NCBI GenBank assembly: GCA_006384855.1
Contig: VCJN01000962.1
Span: 1 to 64,000 of the forward strand
Length of the DNA: 64,000 bases
Direction: 5' to 3'
Source of the DNA: Tetraselmis striata
Lineage: Eukaryota > Chlorophyta > Chlorodendrophyceae > Chlorodendrales > Chlorodendraceae
Position 1 is the first letter of the stretch; every line of letters starts with the position of its first letter. Positions 33,205 to 42,802 of the stretch are shown piece after piece. The position numbers were made by a program, and so were the translations under genes. The notes beneath the pieces are model-generated. The model worked only from the letters and a program-made list of their open reading frames with translations, was not told the origin of the DNA and did no database searches.

Positions 33205-33939
33205 CTACTGCTTGTTCTTGTTCTTGCGTGCCCGGGGGACCCTCCGCTTCGACGATCTCGCTGCCTCCGCCTCCGCCTCCGCCTCCGCCTCCGCCTCCGC
33301 CTGCGCCTCCGACTCCGCGACCGTCAGTTTCTTACCTCGGCGTTTCTTCACTGGCCTCTTCCGCTTCTTGTCATCCGTCAGTGTCTTCACCACCCCGGGA
33401 GGCTGTGCCGTCGACGACGCCGCCATGAGCTTCCTTACCTTCGCGTCGGGACGCCCCCTGTGCGCAGACACCCACAACAAGCCACAATCGTTTCGCCTTT
33501 AAGCGGCTGAGGATGCGGCCTCCTCGGCCACCACGAGTTGCGCCGCTGGCACTGTGGAAGCCTTGGCGTTGAGGTGGGCCTTACGGCGCTCCCGGACGAA
33601 CCTGCGCGCGGCACAAGTTAGCCACGAGTGGGTGCGTGCTAATGCGGAGGATGGAGTGTTTTGTTGCGCGCCCACCTTGTCACGCGTTTCCTCATGTCTT
33701 TCTCGTCCTCCTCGATGCCGGCGGCGCGGACACGCGAGACAACAAGGCTCGCCGCCCACTTTTGCCCGGGGGGGCGAGGTCGGCCATGGCGCTGTGAGCG
33801 GTGAAGGGGGGGGGGGGGGGGCGGGGGGGGGGGGGGCGGCCGAGGTGGAGAAACTAACACCCAGTCGACGACCGCCTTCCGCAGCAGTCAACGACACATC
33901 GGAGGCGAGGAGCAGCGCGCCACTACTATTTATATGCAC
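33205..33939 (-). CDS. Possible multi-exon gene for a basic, Lys-rich protein
   Basis: On the minus strand, 33499-33939 and 33205-33480 are coding-like. A segment with SRVRAAGIEEDEKDMRKRV ends at a GTGGGC donor; after a CGCGCAG acceptor comes RFVRERRKAHLNAKAST; the last segment has KKRKRPVKKRRGKK (a strong nuclear-localisation-type run), then an (EA)n tract from a CTCCGC microsatellite, and ends RARKNKNKQ. The poly(G) run at 33808-33838 on the plus strand is poly(C) in coding sense, as in other introns here. The exact splicing was not settled. It lies inside the candidate 7.9-kb transposon and may be an accessory protein of it. Confidence 0.35.
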
Positions 33940-34073
33940 GTATTGTCAAGAGCTAGTCGGTGCGGCATTGTGTCGGTGTAATTTCGCAATGTTTATTGTT
34001 GAAGTAGCACGGCGTAATGGATACGGCGAGTGAATCCGGGATAATGTGTGCGACGAATGTGCGCGCGCAGCGT

Positions 34074-34118
34074 TGTGCGGCGGTGTGCGGCGGTGTGCGG
34101 CGGTGTGCGGCGGTGTGC
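34074..34118. repeat. 10-bp tandem repeat (GTGTGCGGCG)
   Basis: Four to five units of GTGTGCGGCG. A related GATGTGCGGTCAGC cluster lies near 1630-1665 and 40137-40165. Confidence 0.8.
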
Positions 34119-34246
34119 ACCGATGTTAATATAGTGTGAATATTATATCGGCCGTAGACGATCAGGTCTGGCAGCACCGCCCGTGCTTGTAAATAAGCGA
34201 CAATGGGTCTAGTCTCCCGCTAGTCTGTGCACCGCAAGCAAGTGCA

Positions 34247-35390
34247 CTCCGCAAGCCTCGCCTCCATCCGCGTCGGAACCGGTAGTAAGTGTTGTTGTGT
34301 GCGCACATCGTGACAACATTACACGGTGGCAATTGCAATTATTAGCGGTGGATAATGAGAAGGCGTTTTCGAAATCGACAGAGAATGAGGCGGTGCTGGC
34401 GGAGTGCATTGGCGGTGCATAGAATAGCGTGTTGCTGGGGTTTTGGCTGCATCGGACGCCGTATTCCCACCCATCCGGCACGGAATGTCCGGTTTTCACA
34501 CATTTGTGTGTTAATAAAGCAGTGTGAATATTACGCGTCTTTTACGCCGGGTGGATGGGCATCCGGCGTCCGATGCACCCCAATTATTTGCAGCACGCTA
34601 CTCTACGCACCCCCAACGCACTCCGCAAGCCTCGCCTCCATCCGCGTCGGAACCGGTAGTAAGTGTTGTTGTGTGCGCACATCGTGACAACATTACACGG
34701 TGGCAATTGCAATTAGCGGTGGATAATGTGAAGGCGTTTTCGAAATCGACAGAGAATGTGGCGGTGCTGGCGGAGTGCATTGGCGGTGCACAGAATAGCG
34801 TGTTGCTGGGGTTTTGGCTGCATCGGACGCCGTATTCCCACCCATCCGGCACGGAATGTCCGGTTTTCACACATTTGTGTGTTAATAAAGTGTGAATACG
34901 CGTCTTTTACGCCGGGTGGGTGGGCATCCGGCGTCCGATGCACCCCAATTATTTGCAGCACGCTACTCTACGCACCCCCAACGCACTCCGCAAGCCTCGC
35001 CTCCATCCGCGTCGGAACCGGTAGTAAGTGTTGTTGTGTGCGCACATCGTGACAACATTACACGGTGGCAATTGCAATTAGCGGTGGGTAATGTGAAGGC
35101 GTTTTCGAAATCGACAGAGAATGAGGCGGTGCTGGCGGAGTGCATTGGCGGTGCACAGAATAGCGTGTTGCTGGGGTTTTGGCTGCATCGGACGCCGTAT
35201 TCCCACCCATCCGGCACGGAATGTCCGGTTTTCACACATTTGCGTGTGAATATATATAGTGTGAATATTACGTAGGCGTCTTTTACGCTGGGTGGATGGG
35301 CATCCGGCGTCCGATGCACCCCGAATCTCACCAACACGCTACTCTACGCACCCCCAACGCACTCCGCCAGCCCCGCCTCTTTCCGCGCAG
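34247..35390. repeat. Satellite of ~370-bp units with an internal hairpin
   Basis: Three units start at CTCCGC... 34247, 34621 and 34985, and a partial fourth at 35362 (periods 374, 364 and 377). Units are very similar. Each contains GCATCGGACGCCG followed about 60 bp later by its near-inverse CGGCGTCCGATGC; with neighbours this gives arms of about 30 bp. Open frames exist on both strands in each unit, but their conservation is explained by unit identity, not coding. Confidence 0.85.
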
Positions 35391-35780
35391 GTCCTACGTT
35401 CCATTGTATGTATATACATACGTACATGTACTGCTCCGAAACCAGCCCAAACTTAATGAGTGCACAAGTGTAAATGGGGGGGGGGGGGGGGGGGTGGGGG
35501 GGGATGTGGCGGCGGGGCATCCACTCACACATACCCCGGCGATGCATGACAAATATTACATGCCGTGGCGGGTCGGCGGGCCGACCCGGCGGGCCGACCC
35601 GGCGGGGGGGGGGGGGGGGGGGGGCGTCTATTCAACTACACGTGCGACAGTGTCGTTTCGTGGAGCAGTATATGTGCCCGGCCTCATTTATACCGCCCCC
35701 TACCTGCGCTGCATGGTCTACCCCTACGAATTACTTAGCACAAACCGCCATTACTTAATAGGAACCTAGCACAGCCAGGC
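35391..35780. other. Non-coding stretch with poly(G) runs
   Basis: Poly(G) lies at about 35477-35504 and 35605-35623, the latter preceded by two tandem CGGGCCGACCCGG units (35577-35604). No gene is seen. Confidence 0.45.
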
Positions 35781-36099
35781 TTATATGCCCGCTTTCCCGA
35801 TCAACTTCTACGCACTTTCCGTCCCTCAACCGCCGGACATGGGGGTTAAGCCGCCAGCCTCGGCAGTTGCTTAGCCAGACTTGGCATCCCGTACCGTGTC
35901 CATGGCTTCGCAGCTCTGCCGCTGGCACACGCCGAGTCCGGCGCTTGCTGCCGCGGGGTTGCGCACGCATGCACGCACGGTAATACGCCGCCGACGCCGC
36001 CACGCTTACTTCCACCACCTTCGCCAGCCGCAGCTTCGCACGCCTTTCCGCCGACATACGAAACGCACGAATCCCCCCCCGTCCCCGCGTCATGTATAT

Positions 36100-36961
36100 T
36101 ATATTCGAGGCGACTATGCGGGGCGCAGCACACGCCGCGGCGTGGGTCGGCGGAGCGACAGGCGGCGGGAGCCCTAATGGCCGGGCAGTATCCACACCCA
36201 CACAGGCACCGCCGCTCACCTCCGACGCGGATGAACCGCCTCCCAAAGGAAACATGCCGGTTGGTGGTAAGCCCAGCAGGCGTGCGTGGGGTGCCGGCGC
36301 CGGTACTGGTGCGACGGAGCTGTCGCGTCAGGAACCGCACCGCATGTGGAGCAACACATGGCGGTGCCGGCCCCACCTATGTCTAGGGCCACCTCCTCAC
36401 AACACCCCGCCACGACGGCGTCGGCCACCGCCGACGGCGCCGTTGCGGGGGGGGACGCCCTGCCAGGCGACGATGATGCGCCTGGTGCGCCGCGTCAGGA
36501 GGCGGAGGAGGCCGTGGTCGAGGCGACTAATCGGGCTGAGGGGGTTGTTGAGGCGAGCGAGGCTGCGCTCGCGCCACCCGCCCCGCAGCCACCTGCGGGA
36601 CATGCCGACTTGCTCGTCGCCATGTTGACCGGAGCACTACGAGCAGTGGCGGGAGGCGGCCACATGCACTATCATGTGCGTGGACTGCGGCCAACGGACG
36701 GACTGGGAGTGTTGCTGCGACGGCACCCCGGCTTTGTGCGGCCCCAAGTACCCATGCATGGCGACCCATCAGCGGGCAGTCCCCTACCCGACCACGGCCA
36801 CGGTGAGGGCGGAGTTCCGCCATGTCAGGGACGCGTTCCACGACGCGACTCGCGCCGCCGTGTGTGAGGCTTCCGAGAAGGCACGCGCGGCTGGTGGGGT
36901 GCGCAGGGTGAGGCGGCGGACGGCCCAGGAGATGAAGGAGAGCGAGACATGCCGTCAGTGA
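36100..36961 (+). CDS. Unrecognised ORF region with a Cys-rich zinc-ribbon-like block
   Basis: Coding-like plus-strand segments change frame: one with NMPVGGKPSRRAWG (to about 36310), an Ala/Glu-rich one (36330-36660, APRQEAEEAVVEATNRAEG), and 36674-36961, which reads CVDCGQRTDWECCCDGTPALC and later RAEFRHVRDAFHDATRAAV before the stop. The cysteine pattern resembles the zinc-ribbon blocks found in proteins of algal mobile elements. The minus strand is also open (35755-36255). It is probably an element-encoded protein, not a host gene; low certainty. Confidence 0.3.
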
Positions 36962-37005
36962 GGTCGGGCGCAATGTCATTGGGTGGGGCACACGGACGTG
37001 TAACA

Positions 37006-37510
37006 CTTGCACTTTGCGCGTACTGCTGGGTTACATCCAGGCTGCGTCACACTATGCAACCGGAAAGGCCGCGTTGCTACTGCAAACGATGCGACGCCTC
37101 ACTCTGTAGCAACCGCTGCCGCGCCTATCCCACAGCCGCTGCCCCCCCCCCCCCCCCCCCCCCCCTCGCGCACCGTCCTGCGACCTCGCGTGGATCCACG
37201 CCACCAGCAGCTTGCACTTGCACTTTGCGCGTACTGCTGGGTTACATCAAGGCTGCGTCACACTATGCAACCGGAAAGGCCGCGTTGCTACTGCAAACGA
37301 TGCGACGCCTCACTCTGTAGCAACCGCTGCCGCGCCTATCCCACAGCCGCTGCCCCCCCCCCCCCCCCCCGCGCGGGATCCCCGCCATCAGCAGCTTGCA
37401 CTTGCACTTTGCGCGTACTGCTGGGTTACATCCAGGCGGCGTCACACCGGAAAGGCTGCGTTGCTACTGCAAACGATGCTACGCCTCACTCGGTAGCAAC
37501 CGCTGCCCCG
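37006..37510. repeat. Tandem repeat of ~150-bp core with C-rich spacers
   Basis: Three units start at CTTGCACTTTGCGCG: 37006, 37217 and 37399 (periods 211 and 182). The core includes TACTGCTGGGTTACATC and CTACTGCAAACGATGC. The difference in period comes mainly from poly(C) runs (37141-37165 and 37354-37370) between units. Confidence 0.85.
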
Positions 37511-38113
37511 CCCATCCCACTCGGGATGCTGAGAGCAGCTAAAGGGCACCGGGGGCGGGGCAAGAGGGAGCAGGGCCAATGATTGTGGAAGAGCGGGGAC
37601 CCGCTTGCATGCCATCGTATTATATCTTGCACAATATCTGTTGCTGCACTCATATCTCACATCACTAGCTTAGCTATAGTGATTCCCCCCCCCCCCCCCC
37701 CCCGCACCGCGTACGCACAAGCCTGGGTATACGCATCAACTGCCCGCCGGGATGAGAAACTGGTATTGGTAGTGTGTCTGTGGGGTGGAGGGGGGGCAAA
37801 AGAGCTGCCAATTGCTGCCAAGCTGGTGCGTTACATTGGGGCAGGCGCTGGGCAGACAATTGGGGCTCGCTTCAGAGCATTGTCTAGTGCCTATGCGGCT
37901 GCGCCGCCTCCGCCGCATGCAGACTCTGCGGGCTCACCAGCACCGCCACCTCAGTCATGCGGCCCTGCATCCCGCAGCCCGCCGCCGTCAGCCAGATCAG
38001 AGGTATCCAGAAGCCAGTGCTGGGGTTGTTGCGGCATGACCGCATAGTTTTCAGCGGCTGCCGTCCACAGCTTGTAATGCATCCCTTTCCGCCGATTCCG
38101 CTGTATGCGCTGT
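37511..38113. other. Unassigned stretch inside the transposon
   Basis: It has a poly(C) run (37686-37703) and open frames on both strands without recognisable domains. Confidence 0.4.
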
Positions 38114-38338
38114 CTTGGCGCCGCGCTGCCCCGGCCGCCGCGCCTTGGCGCCGCGCTGCCCCGGCCGCCGCGCCTTGGCGCCGCGCTGCCCCGGCCGCCG
38201 CGCCTTGGCGCCGCGCTGCCCCGGCCGCCGCGCCTTGGCGCCGCGCTGCCCCGGCCGCCGCGCCTTGGCGCCGCGCTGCCCCGGCCGCCGCGCCTTGGCG
38301 CCGCGCTGCCCCGGCCACCGCGCCTTGGCGCCGCGCTG
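38114..38338. repeat. 30-bp minisatellite
   Basis: Seven full units and one partial unit of a 30-bp sequence starting CTTGGCGCCGCGCTGCC; one unit carries a single A for G. The length is a multiple of three, so it stays open on both strands (ARRQGAAAGA on minus). It interrupts the region just after the BED/Tudor gene's last recognised block. Confidence 0.9.
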
Positions 38339-38345
38339 GGTATCG

Positions 38346-39927
38346 AGTCCTCCCCTCCCTAGTGAGCGCGTCCACCTGCGCCTTGCGCTCGGGGCCGTCC
38401 TCCTCCGTCACCACATTCTGCAACCCCCACCGCGTGACGAACCACGCAGCTCCTTGCATGCGCTTGTACATGTGCCCAAGCACCGCCTGGGGACGCGAAG
38501 CTCCTTCTCGGTCATGATCGCCTTCACCCGGGCCTCCTCGAGCAGCGGACCGGCGTTAAGAATGGAAAACGTTTCCATGTGGTGCAAGCAGTCCTCCATG
38601 ACCCAGCCGGACTGCACCGTCACCTTGCCTGACCCTGCAGTCATGGAGGGGAATGCCGTCACGCCCACGCCCACGCCCACGCCCACGCCCGGGGGGGGGG
38701 GGGGGGGGGGTTACCTTTCGATTCTTGGACACTGCAAACGAAGGGCGCAACCCGCGTTCAAAGTTGCTGGGTATCGGGACTAAAGCCTGGCGCCGGTCTT
38801 CCTGCTTCATAGCTCGGAATCCAATGTGGCCCTGCACGGTGACAAACTTCCTCCAGAAGTCCCTTCCCAAGCCAAAAAAAACAGGTGGAACGGCGCGAGG
38901 GGGAAGAGGTTGATCATGCTGACATAGCCCAGGACCACATGCACATGGCACACGCCATGGCAGCCAGTGTTCTGCTTGGCCTCCGCCAGCCGGGTTGTGT
39001 TGAACGCACGCCGGGCAAGGTGCGTGATTCACTGGACAAGTCATCGCCTTGATGGACGGTTACCAAGCGAGCCTCCCCGTCCGCATCCACAGGGGGGTGC
39101 TCCTGGGCAGCCGCCATAGCCTCCACAACCTGCCACGCCGACCGGGCGGGTGCGTGTGATTCCATACAACCGCAGTTGAGTGGTGCCACCAGCACGCAGG
39201 CCGGGCCCACTCACCTCTGAACGCAGAAGGTCCACAATGTCACCGTCCTCGAAAACAGCGCGCCACTGGGTCGCCCCGCCGTAGTCCTCCAACACCCACT
39301 CGATAACGACGCCGGTTATCACGCCGTAGTGCCATACTCCCCGGAACTTCTTGGCGATGACCTTCATGTAGAAGTCGCCGGGATCGCCTTTCCATATCAC
39401 GCCCTCATCGCGGGTTCGACGCCCGCCGGCGGCCACGCAGGCGCGTCGATGTCCATACCGTCTTCGCCAACGGGGTCCTCCCCCACGCCCATCACATCGT
39501 CCACCTTCGAGCCGCCGTCGTCCGAGACCGGCGCCGGCGGGCCGTTTCCGACGGCTGCAGCTACTCCTGCTGCCGCGCTTGTTGCTGCTGTTGCTGCTGC
39601 TGCCGCCCCTGCTGCTGCTGCTTGTGATAAGGCGGCCTTGCGGCGCAACTTAGCCGCACGCTTCAACGAGTGGCTACAGTTCGGGAATTTTAGGAAGTGC
39701 CGCTCTCGCGCCGTCCTTTCACTACTACCCGTCACGATGCCGTGGCAGTGCTTGCATGTGTACACGCCATCCTTCGACACACTCGCTATCCATCCCTTTG
39801 CCGGCATGCCTGCTGCCGCGCGCGGGGGGCGGGGGGGGGGGGGGGGGGGTTGAGAGTTGGGGTGGATGTAACCCACCACCGGCAGGCAACACAGATGCGA
39901 GTGCGCGGCTGTCCGCGCTTGATTCAA
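38346..39927 (-). CDS. BED zinc-finger/Tudor-like transposon protein, copy 2
   Basis: Same layout as copy 1, seen further toward its C-terminus. 39397-39927: BED-like finger (YTCKHCHGIVTG... ERHFLKFPNCSH) and a polyAla linker. 39041-39436: Tudor-like KKFRGVWHYGVITG ... FEDGDIVDLLRSE, then a GTGAGT donor. After a GTGGCAG acceptor comes VVEAMAAAQEHPP. About 38780-38900: GRDFWRKFVTVQGHIGFRAM ... SKNRK, then a GTAACC donor running into poly(C). After CTGCAG at about 38643: GKVTVQSGWVMEDCLHHMET ... EEARVKAIMTEKELR, continuing to MYKRMQGAAWFVTRWGLQN (to about 38400). A hAT-type transposase is suspected from the BED finger and the CACTG-type ends, but no catalytic domain was recognised. The frame step between BED and Tudor segments is present in both copies. 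Confidence 0.55.
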
Positions 39928-40396
39928 CGGTGAGCGGCGGTGACCGTGAGGCGACCCCGTACTTCATGCGCGTGCTGGGGCGTTACACAATCATCAGCAG
40001 TTAGGGCGGCTGCATTAAAACGCGCACCTACGAACACCACCTACCGCCTACCACCAACCCTAAAACCACCTACATCCGCCCACACCTCCGCCCGTCGTGC
40101 CGCACATCGCGGCACACCGCGGGGTCAGCGGTCAGCGATGTGCGGTCAGCGATGTGCGGCGATGTGCAATGAGTGCGTACATCCGCCTGTACTTAGCCCG
40201 GGTGCTCCGCGTCGGCGGGCGACACGCGAGCCCGCGTGCGCATATCAATTTAATGAAATTATGGAAACGAGAAATTCATATAGTACTTTACAGGTCGCGC
40301 GCGATAGTCGTCGCTACTGGGTATGAAATCCACGTCCCTCGTCCGTCCCGTATCGTCCCCGTATGTCGTCGTTCGTCACCAGTAGGGCACATTTAC

Positions 40397-40418
40397 GTCA
40401 CATCTGAATCTCACAGTG
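40397..40418. repeat. Terminal inverted repeat, right end of copy 2
   Basis: 22 bp identical to 1892-1913 and inverse of 32486-32507; homology with copy 1 ends 2 bp outside it. Confidence 0.8.
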
Positions 40419-40420
40419 AA

Positions 40421-40496
40421 CATTGCGGGATATCATATCATATTTTATGGTTCTCCGCGGGATCGAACCCGGATCCGCGTGCGTAGAAGCACCAAC
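40421..40496 (-). repeat. tRNA-like repeat fragment
   Basis: On the minus strand it reads CTTCTACGCACG, then GGGTTCGATCCCGCGG (B-box-like), then ATAAAATATGATATGATAT. It matches 26499-26580 in inverted orientation, next to a tiny TIR element in both places, so element and flank travelled or were duplicated together. Confidence 0.6.
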
Positions 40497-40569
40497 TGTA
40501 AGGATACTGCGCAAAACGCACCAGGCACTGGGTACCCACATGGGGATTTGTGTGGTACATATCCTTACA
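40497..40569 (-). mobile_element. Tiny TIR element (MITE-like), copy 3
   Basis: 73 bp bounded by TGTAAGGATA and TATCCTTACA, inverted relative to copies 1 and 2. Confidence 0.75.
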
Positions 40570-41340
40570 GTACGAGATGTTAGCTACTACACGAGGCGAT
40601 AGTGGTACGAAATTACAAATAATATACTCGTGATGCCGGCACACAGAAGACCGTCGCAGAGGCAATCTTCCATCCGGATCGCTATCCAGCACCTTGCCAG
40701 CAGGCGCACAGGCGCCCGCCATGACGACACCAACACCCCCAACGGGCAAGGACGAGGCAGCGCTGACGAGATCCGCCATGTCTACATGCGATGAAAGCTC
40801 CGTACTGTCGCGCCATACTGCGGTTCGCAGCGAGATTTGCTCCGGTACGGGCGATGGCGGCTCCTCACCCGCCGCTGGTGAGCAGACATCCGCCGCCGCA
40901 CCACCCGCTGCGGCCGCTGCCACCACCACCGCCCCAACAGCCGACGGTTCTTCGAACTTCCCGGCTTCCAATAAGCATGAACGCGGCGCTTCGGACACAC
41001 GAAGTGCTGAGGACATTCGCCGCGCGCGCGCACGTAATGAGCTGGTGAAGAAGAATCTTTAGGCGTCCTGGGGATCGCACGCTACCCGCAGGAAGTCGCC
41101 TTAATGGGGCTTCTTCGATAGAGAGGCAATACGATGCATTTTGTGTTTTTGATCGAAAACCCACCAGCCGCACCCGAAGCTTCCGAGAGAGGGGCCCTTC
41201 TGTGCGACTGTGGAGGAGCTGAACGCCAAGCAAGACGTGGGCTGAGCCGATGGCTGAGCTGACCGAATGTCTCGGTTCCAAGCTGTTCCCCAAGTACGAG
41301 CTGGCATACAAAGGTCGCGGTGGCGGTGTATTTCGGCCAC
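40570..41340. other. Stretch with Ala-rich open frames, no recognised gene
   Basis: The plus frame 40694-41062 (122 codons, ends ARARNELVKKNL) and a minus frame over the same DNA are both open; neither shows a domain. It could hold an exon of an element-encoded protein. Confidence 0.3.
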
Positions 41341-41349
41341 TTCCTCACT

Positions 41350-41523
41350 TCTTATGCCATAAATTATGGCATAATTATGTTATGAGCATAATTATTCCAA
41401 AATTATGTCATAACATAAGGCATAATTCCGCTTATGCCGGATCATAACATAATTATGTACTTATGTCATAAGTACTTATGTTATGACATAAGCGACCCAG
41501 GGGTCACTTATGCCCAACCCTGG
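41350..41523. mobile_element. Palindrome-filled AT-rich element ending CTTATGCCCAACCCTGG
   Basis: About 170 bp built from TTATG and CATAA words in alternating orientation (for example TTATGCCATAAATTATGGCATAA-like palindromes, given here only by type, at 41354-41376), ending in GCCCAACCCTGG. That terminal motif is the same as the right end of the CTGCAG-filled element at 59334-59735. The matching left end is not present. Confidence 0.5.
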
Positions 41524-41532
41524 AACCGCCCC

Positions 41533-41727
41533 TCTGCAAGGGTTTCATCACTGTTTTTTTTTCCGCCCCCGGGACAGGACTGGCACCAGTGAAACCCCTG
41601 CAGCGTCTCTACGACGTCCGTTTAGGCAGCAATCCAGTTACGGAAAGCCCTGGGTAGGCGACGCTCCGTTATACTCATCAAGCAAATTTCATCACTGTTG
41701 CCAATCCTGTCCCGGGGGCAGGAAAAT
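41533..41727. repeat. Foldback repeat family F, copy 1
   Basis: CTGCAAGGGTTTCATCACTG (41534-41553) faces CAGTGAAACCCCTGCAG (41587-41603) across TTTTTTTTCCGCCCCCGGGA. A second arm (TTTCATCACTGTTGCC ... TCCTGTCCCGGGGGC) follows at 41690-41727. Related copies lie at 58577-58680 and 59168-59305. Confidence 0.65.
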
Positions 41728-41927
41728 ACCGCCCATCGCTCCGGACCTACTGCTGCATCCCGCCCGTAGTTTGCCCTCGCCCGACTCCACCTAGAGTCCT
41801 AGAGTCTAGAGTCCTAGAGTGATGGGCTCGTAGAGTAGCCAAACCCATCACCATTAATGTACGAGTACCGGTACCAAACCCCTCACACCGCCCCTCATCA
41901 GCACACAGTACGGGTAGCATATACTGT

Positions 41928-42600
41928 ATTTACATGAGCTAGCAGCAGAAGGCGATAGTACGGGTAGCATCATCAGCATAAACACTGCGCTGAAATGTAG
42001 GCTTTGTCCTTCCCCAGTAGTCGCTACTTTCCGTGCATTCTCTTGACGCTCTCCCTGTAACCAAAAAGTTATGAACACTGCGCCCTTCGTCGCGAGCCGG
42101 CCGCGCGACTGGCTTGAGGCGACGATTCAACCCATCACTACGATTAAACTCGGCGCTCGGTCAACCCTCCGCCAGCCTGAAGGTGGATCCGCCGGCTCGA
42201 CGCGCATCCCATCGCCCACGCCCACGTCCGCTCCACCGTCGCCACTGGCGGACGGCAGCACCTCCTTGGCGCATATCCGCCGCCTGAGTCTGACTTCTCT
42301 GCTACTTTTCCCGTAACCTGCATCGCCCCCCTTGCTCGGTAACGACGCACCCCGCTGCCGGCCACCACCCTCGATGCCCTCGGCCCACGGCGACCCGAGA
42401 GGCAGGTGCCACGTTGCGCCGCTTCGGACCCTACCCTGCCGACCGGCGGGCTGGTGCGGGGAGTACGCACCGACATAAGACAGATATACTCGAAACCCCG
42501 GGCCGGCGGCACTCCCCAGGCGGCGGCATTGGCGTGGGTCGCTCGTGCCATTGACGCGGGTGGTCCCGCCGTGACTTTGCGGGCAAAAAAGGCGGCGTAG
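41928..42600 (-). mobile_element. LINE family 2 tail and possible 3' coding remnant
   Basis: The plus strand TACATGAGCTAGCAGCAGAAGG (41931 onward, listed in two parts: TACATGAGCT, AGCAGCAGAAGG) matches the LINE tail. The minus strand upstream has a long frame (42127-42990) of uncertain meaning containing VLPSASGDGGADVGVGDGM. The coding assignment is weak; the tail is clear. Confidence 0.45.
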
Positions 42601-42802
42601 CTCTGGTCGGCTGACTGGGTACTGGAGCGGTGGGTAACAGGAAGAGGGCGATTTCATGGGGAACGGGCGGGAGAGACGGCACCTCATGGGGGAGGGTGCG
42701 GATAGCTCATATCCCAATCCAGCCCACCAGCGCCGTCTGTTGCCCGGTCCAGCCGACCCGGGGCTAACAGGCGCCCGTTCCGGCCCGCCCGCCCGCAGGC
42801 AC

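Larger units (their letters stand above)
32486..40418 (-). mobile_element. Candidate 7.9-kb TIR transposon carrying the BED/Tudor gene (copy 2)
   Basis: The left end CACTGTGAGATTCAG (32486-32507, 22 bp) is the exact inverse of the right end (40397-40418); a further GGTGACGAA is shared about 5-20 bp inside both ends. The right 1.9 kb is the second copy of the element at the window start. The interior holds a Lys-rich minus-strand ORF pair, a ~370-bp satellite, a zinc-ribbon-like ORF, a ~200-bp tandem repeat, a 30-bp minisatellite and the BED/Tudor gene. The immediate flanks (ACTACAGG and AACATTGC) do not show a target duplication, so the ends may come from two insertions. Confidence 0.5.

Noticed and set aside
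34247-35337. Conserved 90-130 codon ORFs in each satellite unit
   Set aside because: Both strands are equally conserved because the units are recent tandem copies; there is no coding-type substitution pattern and no domain.
38100-38345. Regular 30-bp repeats as a CRISPR array
   Set aside because: The units are directly contiguous with no variable spacers, so this is a minisatellite.
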